A stretch of 64,000 nt of DNA from Paracoccus liaowanqingii (GTDB lineage Bacteria; Pseudomonadota; Alphaproteobacteria; Rhodobacterales; Rhodobacteraceae), in assembly GCF_004683865.2 (NCBI RefSeq), contig NZ_CP038439.1:1094501-1158500 (forward strand). The letters are read 5' to 3'. Under the pieces are notes generated by a model. The model did not search any database. It was not told the DNA's origin and saw only the letters and a program-made list of their open reading frames with translations. This document shows, in pieces, positions 45,930 to 53,427 of this stretch. The position numbers and the translations under genes were made by a program. Positions within the stretch are counted from its first letter, which is position 1. Each line of letters begins with the position of its first letter.

Positions 45930-46459
45930 TCGACCGCTTTCTGGGGGTCGCCCCCGCCGTCACCGCCCTGGGCAGTGCCGCCACCGGCATGGCCGAGGTC
46001 TTCACCCAGAACGCCACCCGCCGGATGGAACTGGACGAGGAAGCCTATGCCCGCGCCATCGCGCAGGCCGGGCAGGAATTCGCCGTGCCGCGCCAGGGCT
46101 GGTTCGACAGCTTCGTGAACGGGCTGAACCGCCTGCCGCGCCCGCTGCTGGCGCTTGGGACGATGGCGCTGTTCATCTATGCCATGGTCGAGCCCGCGGG
46201 CTTCGGCCTGCGGATGGAGGGGCTTCAGCAGGTGCCCGAGCCGCTGTGGTGGCTGCTGGGCGCCATCGTCGGCTTCTATTTCGGGGCCCGCGAGGCGCAT
46301 CATTTCCGCCACCGCGTCTGGCCCGCCCGCATCACCGAGGAGACGACCATCGTCCCCCACACCACCCCCCCGGCCGCCCCCGTGCCGCAGGCCCGCCCCG
46401 CCGGGGATTTCTCCGACAATGCCGCCCTGCGCGACTGGCAGGCCTCGCTGCGCGATTAG
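45920..46459 (+). CDS. GTA holin (three-transmembrane family)
   Basis: 179 residues. The N-terminal half is soluble and helical. Two clear hydrophobic helices follow, PLLALGTMALFIYAMVE and WWLLGAIVGFYFGAREAHHF, and a third may lie near the start (VAPAVTALGSAATGM). The Pro/Ala-rich C-terminus and overall pattern fit the 'Holin of 3TMs, for gene-transfer release' family (a Pfam family name as I recall it). It should permeabilise the inner membrane so that the endolysin reaches peptidoglycan. Overlap with the endolysin gene implies co-translation. Confidence 0.85.
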   Translation: MGLIDRFLGVAPAVTALGSAATGMAEVFTQNATRRMELDEEAYARAIAQAGQEFAVPRQGWFDSFVNGLNRLPRPLLALGTMALFIYAMVEPAGFGLRMEGLQQVPEPLWWLLGAIVGFYFGAREAHHFRHRVWPARITEETTIVPHTTPPAAPVPQARPAGDFSDNAALRDWQASLRD

Positions 46460-46495
46460 GCCGCAGCCGCACACGGGGAACTGACCGCAGTCACA

Positions 46496-46521
46496 CGAAG
46501 GGGGGGCTTTTCCCCCGTTCG
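46496..46521 (+). terminator. Hairpin between the holin gene and ccmF
   Basis: CGAA-GGGGG (46496-46504) pairs with CCCCC-(G)-TTCG (46512-46521) with a GGCTTTT loop. It lies 37 nt after the holin stop and 40 nt before ccmF. It may partly separate lysis gene expression from the cytochrome c genes. Confidence 0.5.
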
Positions 46522-46560
46522 TCACATCCCTATGCTGATGCGCAGCAAAGGATGCCCCAG

Positions 46561-48528
46561 ATGATCGCTGAACTTGGCCATTTCGCCCTGATCCTGGCCT
46601 TCATGGTCGGGATCTACCAGATGACCATCCCGATGGTCGGCGCGCACAAGGGCTGGCACGGCTGGATGGACAGCGCCCGCCCCGCCGCCATGGCGCAACT
46701 GCTGCTGATGGTGCTCAGCTTCGGCGCGCTGACCATCGCCTTCGTCACCTCGGACTTCTCGCTGCGGCTGGTCTACGAGAACTCGCACACGGCCAAGCCG
46801 ATGATCTACAAGATCAGCGGTGTCTGGGGCAACCACGAGGGCTCGATGCTGCTCTGGGTGCTGATCCTGGCGCTGTTCGGCGCGGCGGCGGCGCTGTTCG
46901 GGGGCAACCTGCCGCCCAGCCTGCGGGCGCGGGTGCTGGGGGTGCAGGCCTCGGTCAGCGTGGCCTTCTACGCCTTCATCATCTTCACCTCCAATCCGTT
47001 CTGGCGCATGGGAAATCCGCCCTTCGACGGGCGCGACCTGAACCCGCTTCTGCAGGACCCGGGCCTGGCGTTTCACCCGCCGTTTCTCTACCTGGGCTAT
47101 GTCGGCCTCTCGATGGCCTTCAGCTTTGCCGTCGCCGCCCTGATCGAGGGGCGGGTCGACGCGGCTTGGGCCCGGTGGGTGCGCCCCTGGACGCTGGCGG
47201 CCTGGGTCTTCCTGACCATCGGCATCGCGCTCGGCTCGTGGTGGGCCTATTACGAGCTGGGCTGGGGCGGCTTCTGGTTCTGGGACCCGGTCGAGAATGC
47301 CAGCTTCATGCCCTGGCTGCTGGCCGCCGCGCTCCTGCATTCCGCCGTGGTGGTGGAAAAGCGCGAGGCGCTGAAAAGCTGGACCATCCTGTTGGCGATC
47401 ATGGCCTTCGGCTTTTCGCTGATCGGCACCTTCATCGTGCGCTCGGGCGTCATCACCTCGGTCCACAGCTTCGCCAACGACCCCGAGCGCGGGGTGTTCA
47501 TCCTGGCGATCCTGGCGGTCTTCGTGGGTGGCGCGCTGACGCTCTATGCCTTCCGTGCGACAGAGATGACGGCCAAGGGCGTCTTCTCGCCCGTCTCGCG
47601 CGAGGGCGCGCTGGTCCTGAACAACGTGCTGCTGGCGGTCGCGGCCTTCGTTGTGTTCATCGGCACCATCTGGCCGCTGGTGGCGGAAATGGTCTGGGGC
47701 CGCGTGCTGTCCGTGGGCCCGCCCTTCTTCAACCAGGCCTTCACGCCCTTCATGATCGTGCTGGCCATCGCGCTGCCCCTGGGGTCGATCCTGCCGTGGA
47801 AGCGCGCGACGCTGGCCCGTACCTTGCGGCCCCTGCGCGGCGCGCTGATCCTGACGGGCGCGATCATGGTGCTGGTCTTTGCCGTCTCGACCGGCAATTC
47901 CGGGCTGGCGGTGATCGGCGCGGGTCTGGGATCCTGGCTGGTCTTCGGCGCCTTAGCCGAGCTGTGGCTGCGCACCGGCAATTCGGGCGCGGGGCGCCTG
48001 CTGCGCCTGCCGCGCGCCGATTGGGGCAAGGCCACCGCCCATGCCGGGCTGGGCATCACCTTCATCGCCGTGGCGCTGGTTCAGGCCTGGCAGAGCGAGG
48101 ATGTCCGCGTGGCGCAGGTCGACCAGCCCTTCCGCGTCGGCGCCTATGATCTGGTGCTGCGCGACGTCCAGCGCGTCGACGGGTCGAACTACCTGTCCCA
48201 GATGGCCACCATCGAGGCCAGTCGCGACGGCCGCCCCGTCGCCACGCTGACCCCGGAAAAGCGCGTCTATCCGGTGCAGGGCATGCCCACGACCGAGGCC
48301 TCGATCGACTACGGCTTCTGGCGCGACCTCTATGTGGTGCTGGGCGACGAGCAGGTGGGCGGGGGCTGGGCCGTGCGGACCTATATCAAGCCCTTCGTCA
48401 GCTGGATCTGGGCGGGCTCGATCCTGATGGCGCTTGGCGGGCTGATCAGCCTGACCGACCGGCGCTATCGCGTGGCCGCCGGCGCCTCGCGCCCGGTGCG
48501 CCGCGACATGACGGTCCCGGCGGAATGA
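46561..48528 (+). CDS. ccmF: Cytochrome c heme lyase subunit CcmF
   Basis: 655 residues, multi-spanning inner membrane protein. The WWD-type heme-handling motif is GWGGFWFWDPVENASFMPW near residue 235. VWGNHEGSMLLWVLILALFG and AFHPPFLYLGYVGLS carry conserved periplasmic His residues. A periplasmic domain precedes the last helix. It ligates heme to apocytochrome c with CcmH and CcmE. The start at 46561 follows AAAGG; an in-frame ATG 9 nt earlier is possible. The stop overlaps ccmH (ATGA). Confidence 0.95.
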   Translation: MIAELGHFALILAFMVGIYQMTIPMVGAHKGWHGWMDSARPAAMAQLLLMVLSFGALTIAFVTSDFSLRLVYENSHTAKPMIYKISGVWGNHEGSMLLWVLILALFGAAAALFGGNLPPSLRARVLGVQASVSVAFYAFIIFTSNPFWRMGNPPFDGRDLNPLLQDPGLAFHPPFLYLGYVGLSMAFSFAVAALIEGRVDAAWARWVRPWTLAAWVFLTIGIALGSWWAYYELGWGGFWFWDPVENASFMPWLLAAALLHSAVVVEKREALKSWTILLAIMAFGFSLIGTFIVRSGVITSVHSFANDPERGVFILAILAVFVGGALTLYAFRATEMTAKGVFSPVSREGALVLNNVLLAVAAFVVFIGTIWPLVAEMVWGRVLSVGPPFFNQAFTPFMIVLAIALPLGSILPWKRATLARTLRPLRGALILTGAIMVLVFAVSTGNSGLAVIGAGLGSWLVFGALAELWLRTGNSGAGRLLRLPRADWGKATAHAGLGITFIAVALVQAWQSEDVRVAQVDQPFRVGAYDLVLRDVQRVDGSNYLSQMATIEASRDGRPVATLTPEKRVYPVQGMPTTEASIDYGFWRDLYVVLGDEQVGGGWAVRTYIKPFVSWIWAGSILMALGGLISLTDRRYRVAAGASRPVRRDMTVPAE

Positions 48529-48998
48529 GGGCGCTGTGGACCCGTCTGGCGCTGGTCTTGGCGCTGGCCTTGGCGCCGCTGACGCCCGCGCTGGCGGTGC
48601 AGCCCGACGAGGTGCTTCAGGATGCGGGGCTGGAATCCCGTGCCCGCCAGATCTCGCAGCAGCTGCGCTGCCCGGTCTGCCAGGGCGAGAACATCGACGA
48701 ATCGAACGCCCCGATCAGCCGCGACCTGCGGCTGTTCGTGCGCGAGCGGCTGGTCGCGGGCGACAGCAATGACGAGGTGATCGACAATGTCGTCGATCGT
48801 TTCGGCGAGTTCGTGCTGTTCGATCCGCGCGCCACGGGCAGCAACCTGATTCTGTGGATGGCCGGGCCGCTGATGGCGGTGCTGGCCGCGCTGGCGGCGG
48901 CGCGCTTCCTGCGCGCGCGCAACCGCCCCACGCCCGAGGTCGCGGCGCTGGACCCCGCCGAGGCCAAGCGCCTGGACGAGATCATGCGCGGCAACTGA
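48525..48998 (+). CDS. ccmH: Cytochrome c maturation thiol protein CcmH (CcmL)
   Basis: 157 residues. A signal-anchor begins the protein (ALVLALALAPLTPALA), followed by the redox motif LRCPVCQGENIDESNA near residue 48. A C-terminal membrane helix (LILWMAGPLMAVLAALAAARFL) follows. It reduces the CxxCH cysteines of apocytochrome c. The CcmI-like TPR part is absent from this protein and from the following gene, so it would be encoded elsewhere. Confidence 0.94.
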   Translation: MRALWTRLALVLALALAPLTPALAVQPDEVLQDAGLESRARQISQQLRCPVCQGENIDESNAPISRDLRLFVRERLVAGDSNDEVIDNVVDRFGEFVLFDPRATGSNLILWMAGPLMAVLAALAAARFLRARNRPTPEVAALDPAEAKRLDEIMRGN

Positions 48999-49006
48999 CG
49001 CCAAGT

Positions 49007-49031
49007 CGCGCTTTCCCGAAAGCGCGTTTCT
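49007..49031 (+). terminator. Terminator of the ccm operon
   Basis: CGCGCTTTC (49007-49015) and GAAAGCGCG (49018-49026) form a stem with a very short loop, followed by TTTCT (49027-49031). It lies 8 nt after the ccmH stop. Confidence 0.7.
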
Positions 49032-49062
49032 GGCATGATCGCCCCGACACCGGGGAGGGATC

Positions 49063-49833
49063 ATGAGCTACCAGACAATCCAGTTCGACATCCGCGAGGG
49101 CGTGGCCACGCTGACCCTTAACCGGCCGGCCGTGATGAACGCGCTGAACCGCGCCATGCGGGCCGAGATCACGCAGGCCCTGACCACGCTGCCGCCCGAG
49201 GTCCGGGCCGTGGTGCTGACCGGGGCGGGGCGGGGCTTCTGCTCGGGCCAGGATCTGACCGATGCCGGGGCCGCCGCCGATCTGGAGGCGGTGCTGCGCG
49301 CCGAATACGAGCCGATGCTGGCCGCGATCACCACCTGCCCGGTCCCGGTAATCGCGGCGGTCAACGGCGTGGCGGCGGGTGCGGGCGCCAATCTGGCGCT
49401 GGCCGCCGATGTGGTGATCGCCACCGAAAGCGCCAGCTTCATCCAAGCCTTCACGCGGATCGGGCTGATCCCCGATGCGGGCGGCACCTGGATCGTGCCG
49501 CGCGCGGTGGGGCTGGCCCGGGCGATGGGGATGATGCTGTTCGCGGACGCCATCCCCGCGCGGCAGGCGGCGGATTGGGGCCTGATCTGGCAGGCCCTTC
49601 CCGACGATCAGTTCGCCGCAGGCGTCGCCGCCCGCGCGCAGGCGCTGGCCCGGGGACCGACCGGCGTCTTCCTGGCCATCCGCGCGGCGCTGGCGGCCTC
49701 GTTCTCGCAGGATCTGCCCGCCCAGCTGGATCTGGAGGCGCGACTGCAGGGCGAGGCCGGGCGCAGCGCGGATTTCGCCGAAGGGGTGGCGGCCTTCCTG
49801 CAGAAGCGGCCGCCGGTCTTCACCGGCCGCTGA
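49063..49833 (+). CDS. Enoyl-CoA hydratase/isomerase, PaaG-like
   Basis: 256 residues, crotonase fold. The oxyanion-hole strands are GFCSGQDLTDAG and NGVAAGAGANLALAADVVIA. The segment FTRIGLIPDAGGTWIVPR resembles PaaG (epoxyphenylacetyl-CoA isomerase) more than a classical hydratase, where the usual catalytic Glu positions differ. A phenylacetate link would fit the nearby indolepyruvate oxidoreductase, but no other paa genes are present. The exact substrate is open. The convergent NUDIX gene ends 7 bp after it. Confidence 0.82.
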   Translation: MSYQTIQFDIREGVATLTLNRPAVMNALNRAMRAEITQALTTLPPEVRAVVLTGAGRGFCSGQDLTDAGAAADLEAVLRAEYEPMLAAITTCPVPVIAAVNGVAAGAGANLALAADVVIATESASFIQAFTRIGLIPDAGGTWIVPRAVGLARAMGMMLFADAIPARQAADWGLIWQALPDDQFAAGVAARAQALARGPTGVFLAIRAALAASFSQDLPAQLDLEARLQGEAGRSADFAEGVAAFLQKRPPVFTGR

Positions 49834-49840
49834 AGCCCCG

Positions 49841-50524
49841 TCAGGCGATCTGGCGAAAGACCGGCGCGGGGCCGCGATTGTCGAAGAAGGGCACCGTGTC
49901 GGGTCGAGGCAGCGGCCGGTCCGCGGGCAGACCGTCGATCAGCTCGGCCAGTTCGGCCAGCACGACCTCGGTGATGAAGGGCAGGTCCAGCTGGCGGGCC
50001 TGCGCCAGGGGCACCCAATGCAGATGGGACAGCTCGTCGCAGGCGGCGCTGAAATCGTCGGGATCGCCCGCGATCGCCGCCGCATCGGCCACGAAGAAAT
50101 GCGCGTCGAACCGGCGCGGGCGGCCGGGCGGGGTGATGGCACGGAACAGATAAACCAGCGGCGCGGCATCGGGTGCCAGCCCCGCCGCCGCATGCCCGGG
50201 CCAGCGGCAGGGCGGGCCGTCCGGCTGGCCGATCAGCAGGCCCGTCTCCTCGGCCAGCTCGCGCAGGGCGGCGGCCGCGATCGCCTCGGGCGAGACGCCG
50301 TCCTCCTGCTGCAGGCGCTGGCGGCAGACCGGCGCCAAGGGGCGCGCCAAGGCGACCTGCGCATCGGCGGAATCGACCGCCCCGCCGGGAAAGACGAATT
50401 TCGACGGCATGAAGGCCGCCGCCGCCCCGCGCATGCCCATCAGGACCGAGGGCCCCCGGTCGTCCCGGCGCAGCACCAGCACGGTGGCCGCATCGCGGAT
50501 CGGCATGTCGGGCGCGGCACTCAC
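49841..50524 (-). CDS. NUDIX hydrolase
   Basis: 227 residues from a GTG that overlaps the DUF983 stop (GTGA); an ATG at 50506 is an alternative (MPIRDAATVLVLRRD). The domain is of the long CoA-pyrophosphatase-like class. VFPGGAVD followed by AAALRELAEETGLL is the Nudix box (G-x5-E-x7-REUxEExGU), interrupted by a longer insertion as in NUDT19-like proteins. Probable nucleotide-diphosphate or acyl-CoA hydrolase; the substrate is unknown. Confidence 0.85.
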   Translation of the reverse strand: MSAAPDMPIRDAATVLVLRRDDRGPSVLMGMRGAAAAFMPSKFVFPGGAVDSADAQVALARPLAPVCRQRLQQEDGVSPEAIAAAALRELAEETGLLIGQPDGPPCRWPGHAAAGLAPDAAPLVYLFRAITPPGRPRRFDAHFFVADAAAIAGDPDDFSAACDELSHLHWVPLAQARQLDLPFITEVVLAELAELIDGLPADRPLPRPDTVPFFDNRGPAPVFRQIA

Positions 50525-50934
50525 GCGGCGACGCCGCTGGACCGCCCCCCGAAGCCATGCATCCGCCGCGCCCATTGCAGCCCGACCATCGCGCCCTTGA
50601 TCAGCGGCAGCATGGCCAGCGACAGCACGATCGCGCCGATGCTGAAGGACAGAAGCATGGTCATCGCACTGGGCCGCCACGCAATGAACGAGGCCAGCAG
50701 CAGCGGCGCGCCCAGATGCGAGACGATCAGGATGGTCAGATAGGCCGGCCCGTCATCCGCGCGCTGGTGGTGCATCTCTTCCTGGCAGGAGGGGCAGTGA
50801 TCCGCCACCTTCAGGTAGCTCAGGAACAGCTTGCCCTCGCCGCAGGCCGGGCAGCGACCGCGGGCGCCGCGCAGCATCGCCTGGCCTGTGGGGCGTTCGG
50901 GCGCGTCGACATCCTGCGGGGTGATCTGGGTCAT
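50521..50934 (-). CDS. DUF983 membrane protein with zinc-ribbon motif
   Basis: 137 residues. The N-terminal part has two CPxC motifs (RCPACGEGKLF and CPSCQEEM), a likely zinc ribbon. Two transmembrane helices follow (YLTILIVSHLGAPLLLASFI and MLLSFSIGAIVLSLAMLPL). AAGGAG precedes the ATG at 50934. DUF983 proteins have no assigned function. The NUDIX gene is translationally coupled downstream. Confidence 0.88.
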   Translation of the reverse strand: MTQITPQDVDAPERPTGQAMLRGARGRCPACGEGKLFLSYLKVADHCPSCQEEMHHQRADDGPAYLTILIVSHLGAPLLLASFIAWRPSAMTMLLSFSIGAIVLSLAMLPLIKGAMVGLQWARRMHGFGGRSSGVAA

Positions 50935-51015
50935 GCGAAGGCTCCTTGCCCGGCGGGACAAGTGCCCGCGTCGCCCGGCATCCTAGCCGGGCGGCAGGGG
51001 CAAGGGAAGGGTCGC

Positions 51016-52401
51016 CTATGCCGCATGCTGCCCGTGGGCGCAGACGACCCGGTTGCGCCCCGCGGCCTTCGCGGCCAGCAGGGCCTGGTCCGCCCGCTCC
51101 ATCACCAGCCGGCCCAGCTGGTCGGGGGCGCCCGGCTCGGACGGGTCCGCGCAGGCCAGGCCGACCGACGCGGTGACCCGGATCGCGCCGCCCCCCGACA
51201 GCCGCGGCAGGGTCACCGGCCGGTCCTGCACGGCCCGCCGCAGCGCCTCGGCCACGGGGCAGGCGCGGCCGGGCGGGCAATCGTCCAGAACGCACAGGAA
51301 CTCTTCGCCCCCCATCCGGGCGACCATGCCTTGGGCGCCGATGGTCTCGCGCAGCCGGCGCGCCATCTCGGACAGGACGGCGTCGCCCGCGCTGTGGCCG
51401 TAGCGGTCGTTGACCGCCTTGAAGTGATCCAGGTCGACGACGAGGACGGCGAAGTCGCGCCCCTCCGCCACCGCCTGCCGGGCGATCTGGGCCAGGTGCG
51501 GCAGCGCATGGCGGCGATTGTAGAGCCCGGTCAGCGGATCGATCATCGCCAGACGCATCTGCCGGTCCATCTCGGCCCGGCGCTGGTCGCTGCGGGTCTT
51601 GCGCGACAGCAGCAGCTGCAGCGACATCGCCGCCGCCTGCGCCGCCGGAGCCGTGGCGAAGCTGTCCGGCATCACGTCGCCCGCCCCCAGATCCAGCGCG
51701 ATGCTGGCCATGTCCACCCGGTCGGGCGCGATGGCGATCACGAAGCCCGCATCCCGCGATCCGGGCCGAGAGCGCAGTTCGGACAGCAGCCGCAACCCGT
51801 CGCCCCGCCCCCGGATGTCGGCGGCGATCAGGTACAGATCCGCCGTCCGCCCCGCCGTCGCCGCAGCCAGGGCCTGATCGGGATCGTGAACCTCGAATCG
51901 GCACTCCATCCGGTCGGACAGCATCTGCCGCCAGCGCAGGGCGCGGCCCGGATGGTCCGCGACCAGCGCGATCACCGGGCGCCGCGCATGATCGAAGCCC
52001 GATGGCGCCTCGGCCATGCCGAGGGCGGCTGGCGGCAGTTCGACCTCGCGCAGGATGGTGCGGATGCGGGCCATCAGCATCTGGTCGTCGACATTGGGCT
52101 CCAGCGTCGCGGTGGCGCCCGCCTGCAGGGCCGCCAGCCGCTGATCGGGGGGCACCAGCATCAGGACCGGGATCTCGCCCGAGCGGTCGTCCCCGGCCAG
52201 CCTGCGGCACAGGTCGACCGCCGGGCCGTCGGGCAGCCCGCCGCCCAGGATGATCAGGTCGGGCCGCACAAGATCCAGCTGCCGCATCAGCTGCGCCGCC
52301 GAGCCCAAGGCAACGACATCATGGCACAGGGCCGTCAGCCGGACCTTGAAGGTGATCCGAACCGTTGCCGTGCCATCCACCACCAAGATTCGTGCTGTCA
52401 T
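51016..52401 (-). CDS. PleD-like diguanylate cyclase with degenerate receiver domains
   Basis: 461 residues: receiver-like domain 1 (about 1-115), receiver-like domain 2 (about 140-260) and GGDEF (about 285-455). The GGDEF domain is probably active: DPLTGLYNRRHAL, VDLDHFKAVND and the site RMGGEEF. No RxxD inhibitory site is visible at its usual place. In domain 1 the phosphoacceptor Asp is Gly53 (DLIILGGGLPDG), the second acidic residue is Gly10 (VVDG) and the conserved Lys is Glu101. Phosphorylation is thus unlikely. It would make c-di-GMP under another kind of control. The divergent neighbour is DUF3572. Confidence 0.9.
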   Translation of the reverse strand: MTARILVVDGTATVRITFKVRLTALCHDVVALGSAAQLMRQLDLVRPDLIILGGGLPDGPAVDLCRRLAGDDRSGEIPVLMLVPPDQRLAALQAGATATLEPNVDDQMLMARIRTILREVELPPAALGMAEAPSGFDHARRPVIALVADHPGRALRWRQMLSDRMECRFEVHDPDQALAAATAGRTADLYLIAADIRGRGDGLRLLSELRSRPGSRDAGFVIAIAPDRVDMASIALDLGAGDVMPDSFATAPAAQAAAMSLQLLLSRKTRSDQRRAEMDRQMRLAMIDPLTGLYNRRHALPHLAQIARQAVAEGRDFAVLVVDLDHFKAVNDRYGHSAGDAVLSEMARRLRETIGAQGMVARMGGEEFLCVLDDCPPGRACPVAEALRRAVQDRPVTLPRLSGGGAIRVTASVGLACADPSEPGAPDQLGRLVMERADQALLAAKAAGRNRVVCAHGQHAA

Positions 52402-52503
52402 CGACCTATCCAGTCATTTCTGACATCTGCATTCCAACTTCGCCCCAAATGCTTAACAAAGGATTGCCAGGCAGCCGCCCGGACAAAAAAAAGGACGACA
52501 CCC

Positions 52504-52794
52504 ATGGCTTTCTCGCAGGAACAGGCACGCGACCTGGCGATGCAGACCTTGATTCTGCTGGTCGACCGGCCCGAGGATCTGACGCAGTTCATGGAGGCGT
52601 CGGGGCTGCGTCCCGCCGATTTGCGCGACATGGCCGCGCGCCCCGACATCGCCCTGTACCTGCTGGACTTCCTGGTCGAGGATGACGCCCGGATCGTCAG
52701 CTTTGCCGAGGCGCTTGACCTGCGCCCGCAGGATATCATGACCGCGCGGACGGCTCTGGCCGGGCCGGGCAGCTATGGCTGGGAGGCCGACTAG
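52504..52794 (+). CDS. DUF3572 family protein
   Basis: 96 residues, helical and acidic. The family features are FSQEQARDLAMQTLILLVDR near the N-terminus, a middle LRPADLRDMAARPDIALYLL, and a C-terminal FAEALDLRPQDIMTARTAL. The function is unknown. In alphaproteobacteria it is commonly next to a PleD-like diguanylate cyclase, as here, divergently arranged. AAAGGACGAC precedes the ATG. A helical adaptor is plausible but unproven. Confidence 0.85.
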   Translation: MAFSQEQARDLAMQTLILLVDRPEDLTQFMEASGLRPADLRDMAARPDIALYLLDFLVEDDARIVSFAEALDLRPQDIMTARTALAGPGSYGWEAD

Positions 52795-52841
52795 CGTTTT
52801 TCCGGCGCGCATTCCGGATCTGTTAAGACACAGCCGGTAAG

Positions 52842-52863
52842 GTCGTCTCGAATCGAGGACGAC
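52842..52863 (+). promoter_or_regulatory. Hairpin covering the ribosome-binding site of the H-NOX gene
   Basis: GTCGTCTCGA (52842-52851) pairs with TCGAGGACGAC (52853-52863, one bulged G), ending at the base before the ATG. The AGGA ribosome-binding site (52856-52859) is inside the stem, so translation may need its opening. Confidence 0.5.
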
Positions 52864-53427
52864 ATGAACCGGCTGATCCACCGCACCATCACCGAATTTC
52901 TGCGCGACACCTATGGGGAGGAGTTTTCCCGCATCATCCGCGACGACCGCAGGAACATGGTCGCCCCGGCCACGCCGGTCACGGGCTTTGCGACCGCCGG
53001 CCTGACGCTGGCGGCGGAACGCCTGTCCAAGCCGCTGCCGGACCTCTACGAGGATCTGGGCGCCTGGCTGACGCGGATCGAGCCGCTGCGCAGGCTCCTT
53101 CGCTTTTCGGGTCGGGATTTCAACGATTTCCTGCTGCGGCTGGACGAGTTGCCCGGTCGGGCGCATCTGGTGTTGTCGACACTCGACGTGCCGCCCCTGC
53201 AGGTCGATGTCGTCGACGGAACGTTCTGGCTGACCCTGCCGCGGTTCGAGATGGGGTGGCAGCACATCCTGGTCGGGCTGCTGCGGGGGATGGCTGACGA
53301 CTACGGGGCGCTGTGCCTGCTTTCGGTCCAGGGTGCGGCCATCCATGTCGAGATCTGCGACAACCGCTTTGCGGAAGGGCGCCACTTCACGCTCCATGGT
53401 GCGGCGGCCACGGGGATCGTCCCATGA
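52864..53427 (+). CDS. H-NOX (heme-NO-binding) domain protein lacking the proximal His
   Basis: 187 residues. The fold is recognisable: the opening RLIHRTITEFLRDTYGEEF and the helix LRRLLRFSGRDFNDFLLRLD match bacterial H-NOX proteins. Where the heme-ligating His should be (the 'D-D-L-H' position) there is Pro97 (LDELPGRAHLVL); H101 follows at the next conserved place. The Y-x-S-x-R heme-propionate motif is L123-x-L125-x-R127, with only Arg kept. Heme binding is therefore doubtful. It overlaps the diguanylate cyclase gene (ATGA), which has an H-NOX-associated domain, so the pair should still form a sensor complex. Confidence 0.82.
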   Translation: MNRLIHRTITEFLRDTYGEEFSRIIRDDRRNMVAPATPVTGFATAGLTLAAERLSKPLPDLYEDLGAWLTRIEPLRRLLRFSGRDFNDFLLRLDELPGRAHLVLSTLDVPPLQVDVVDGTFWLTLPRFEMGWQHILVGLLRGMADDYGALCLLSVQGAAIHVEICDNRFAEGRHFTLHGAAATGIVP

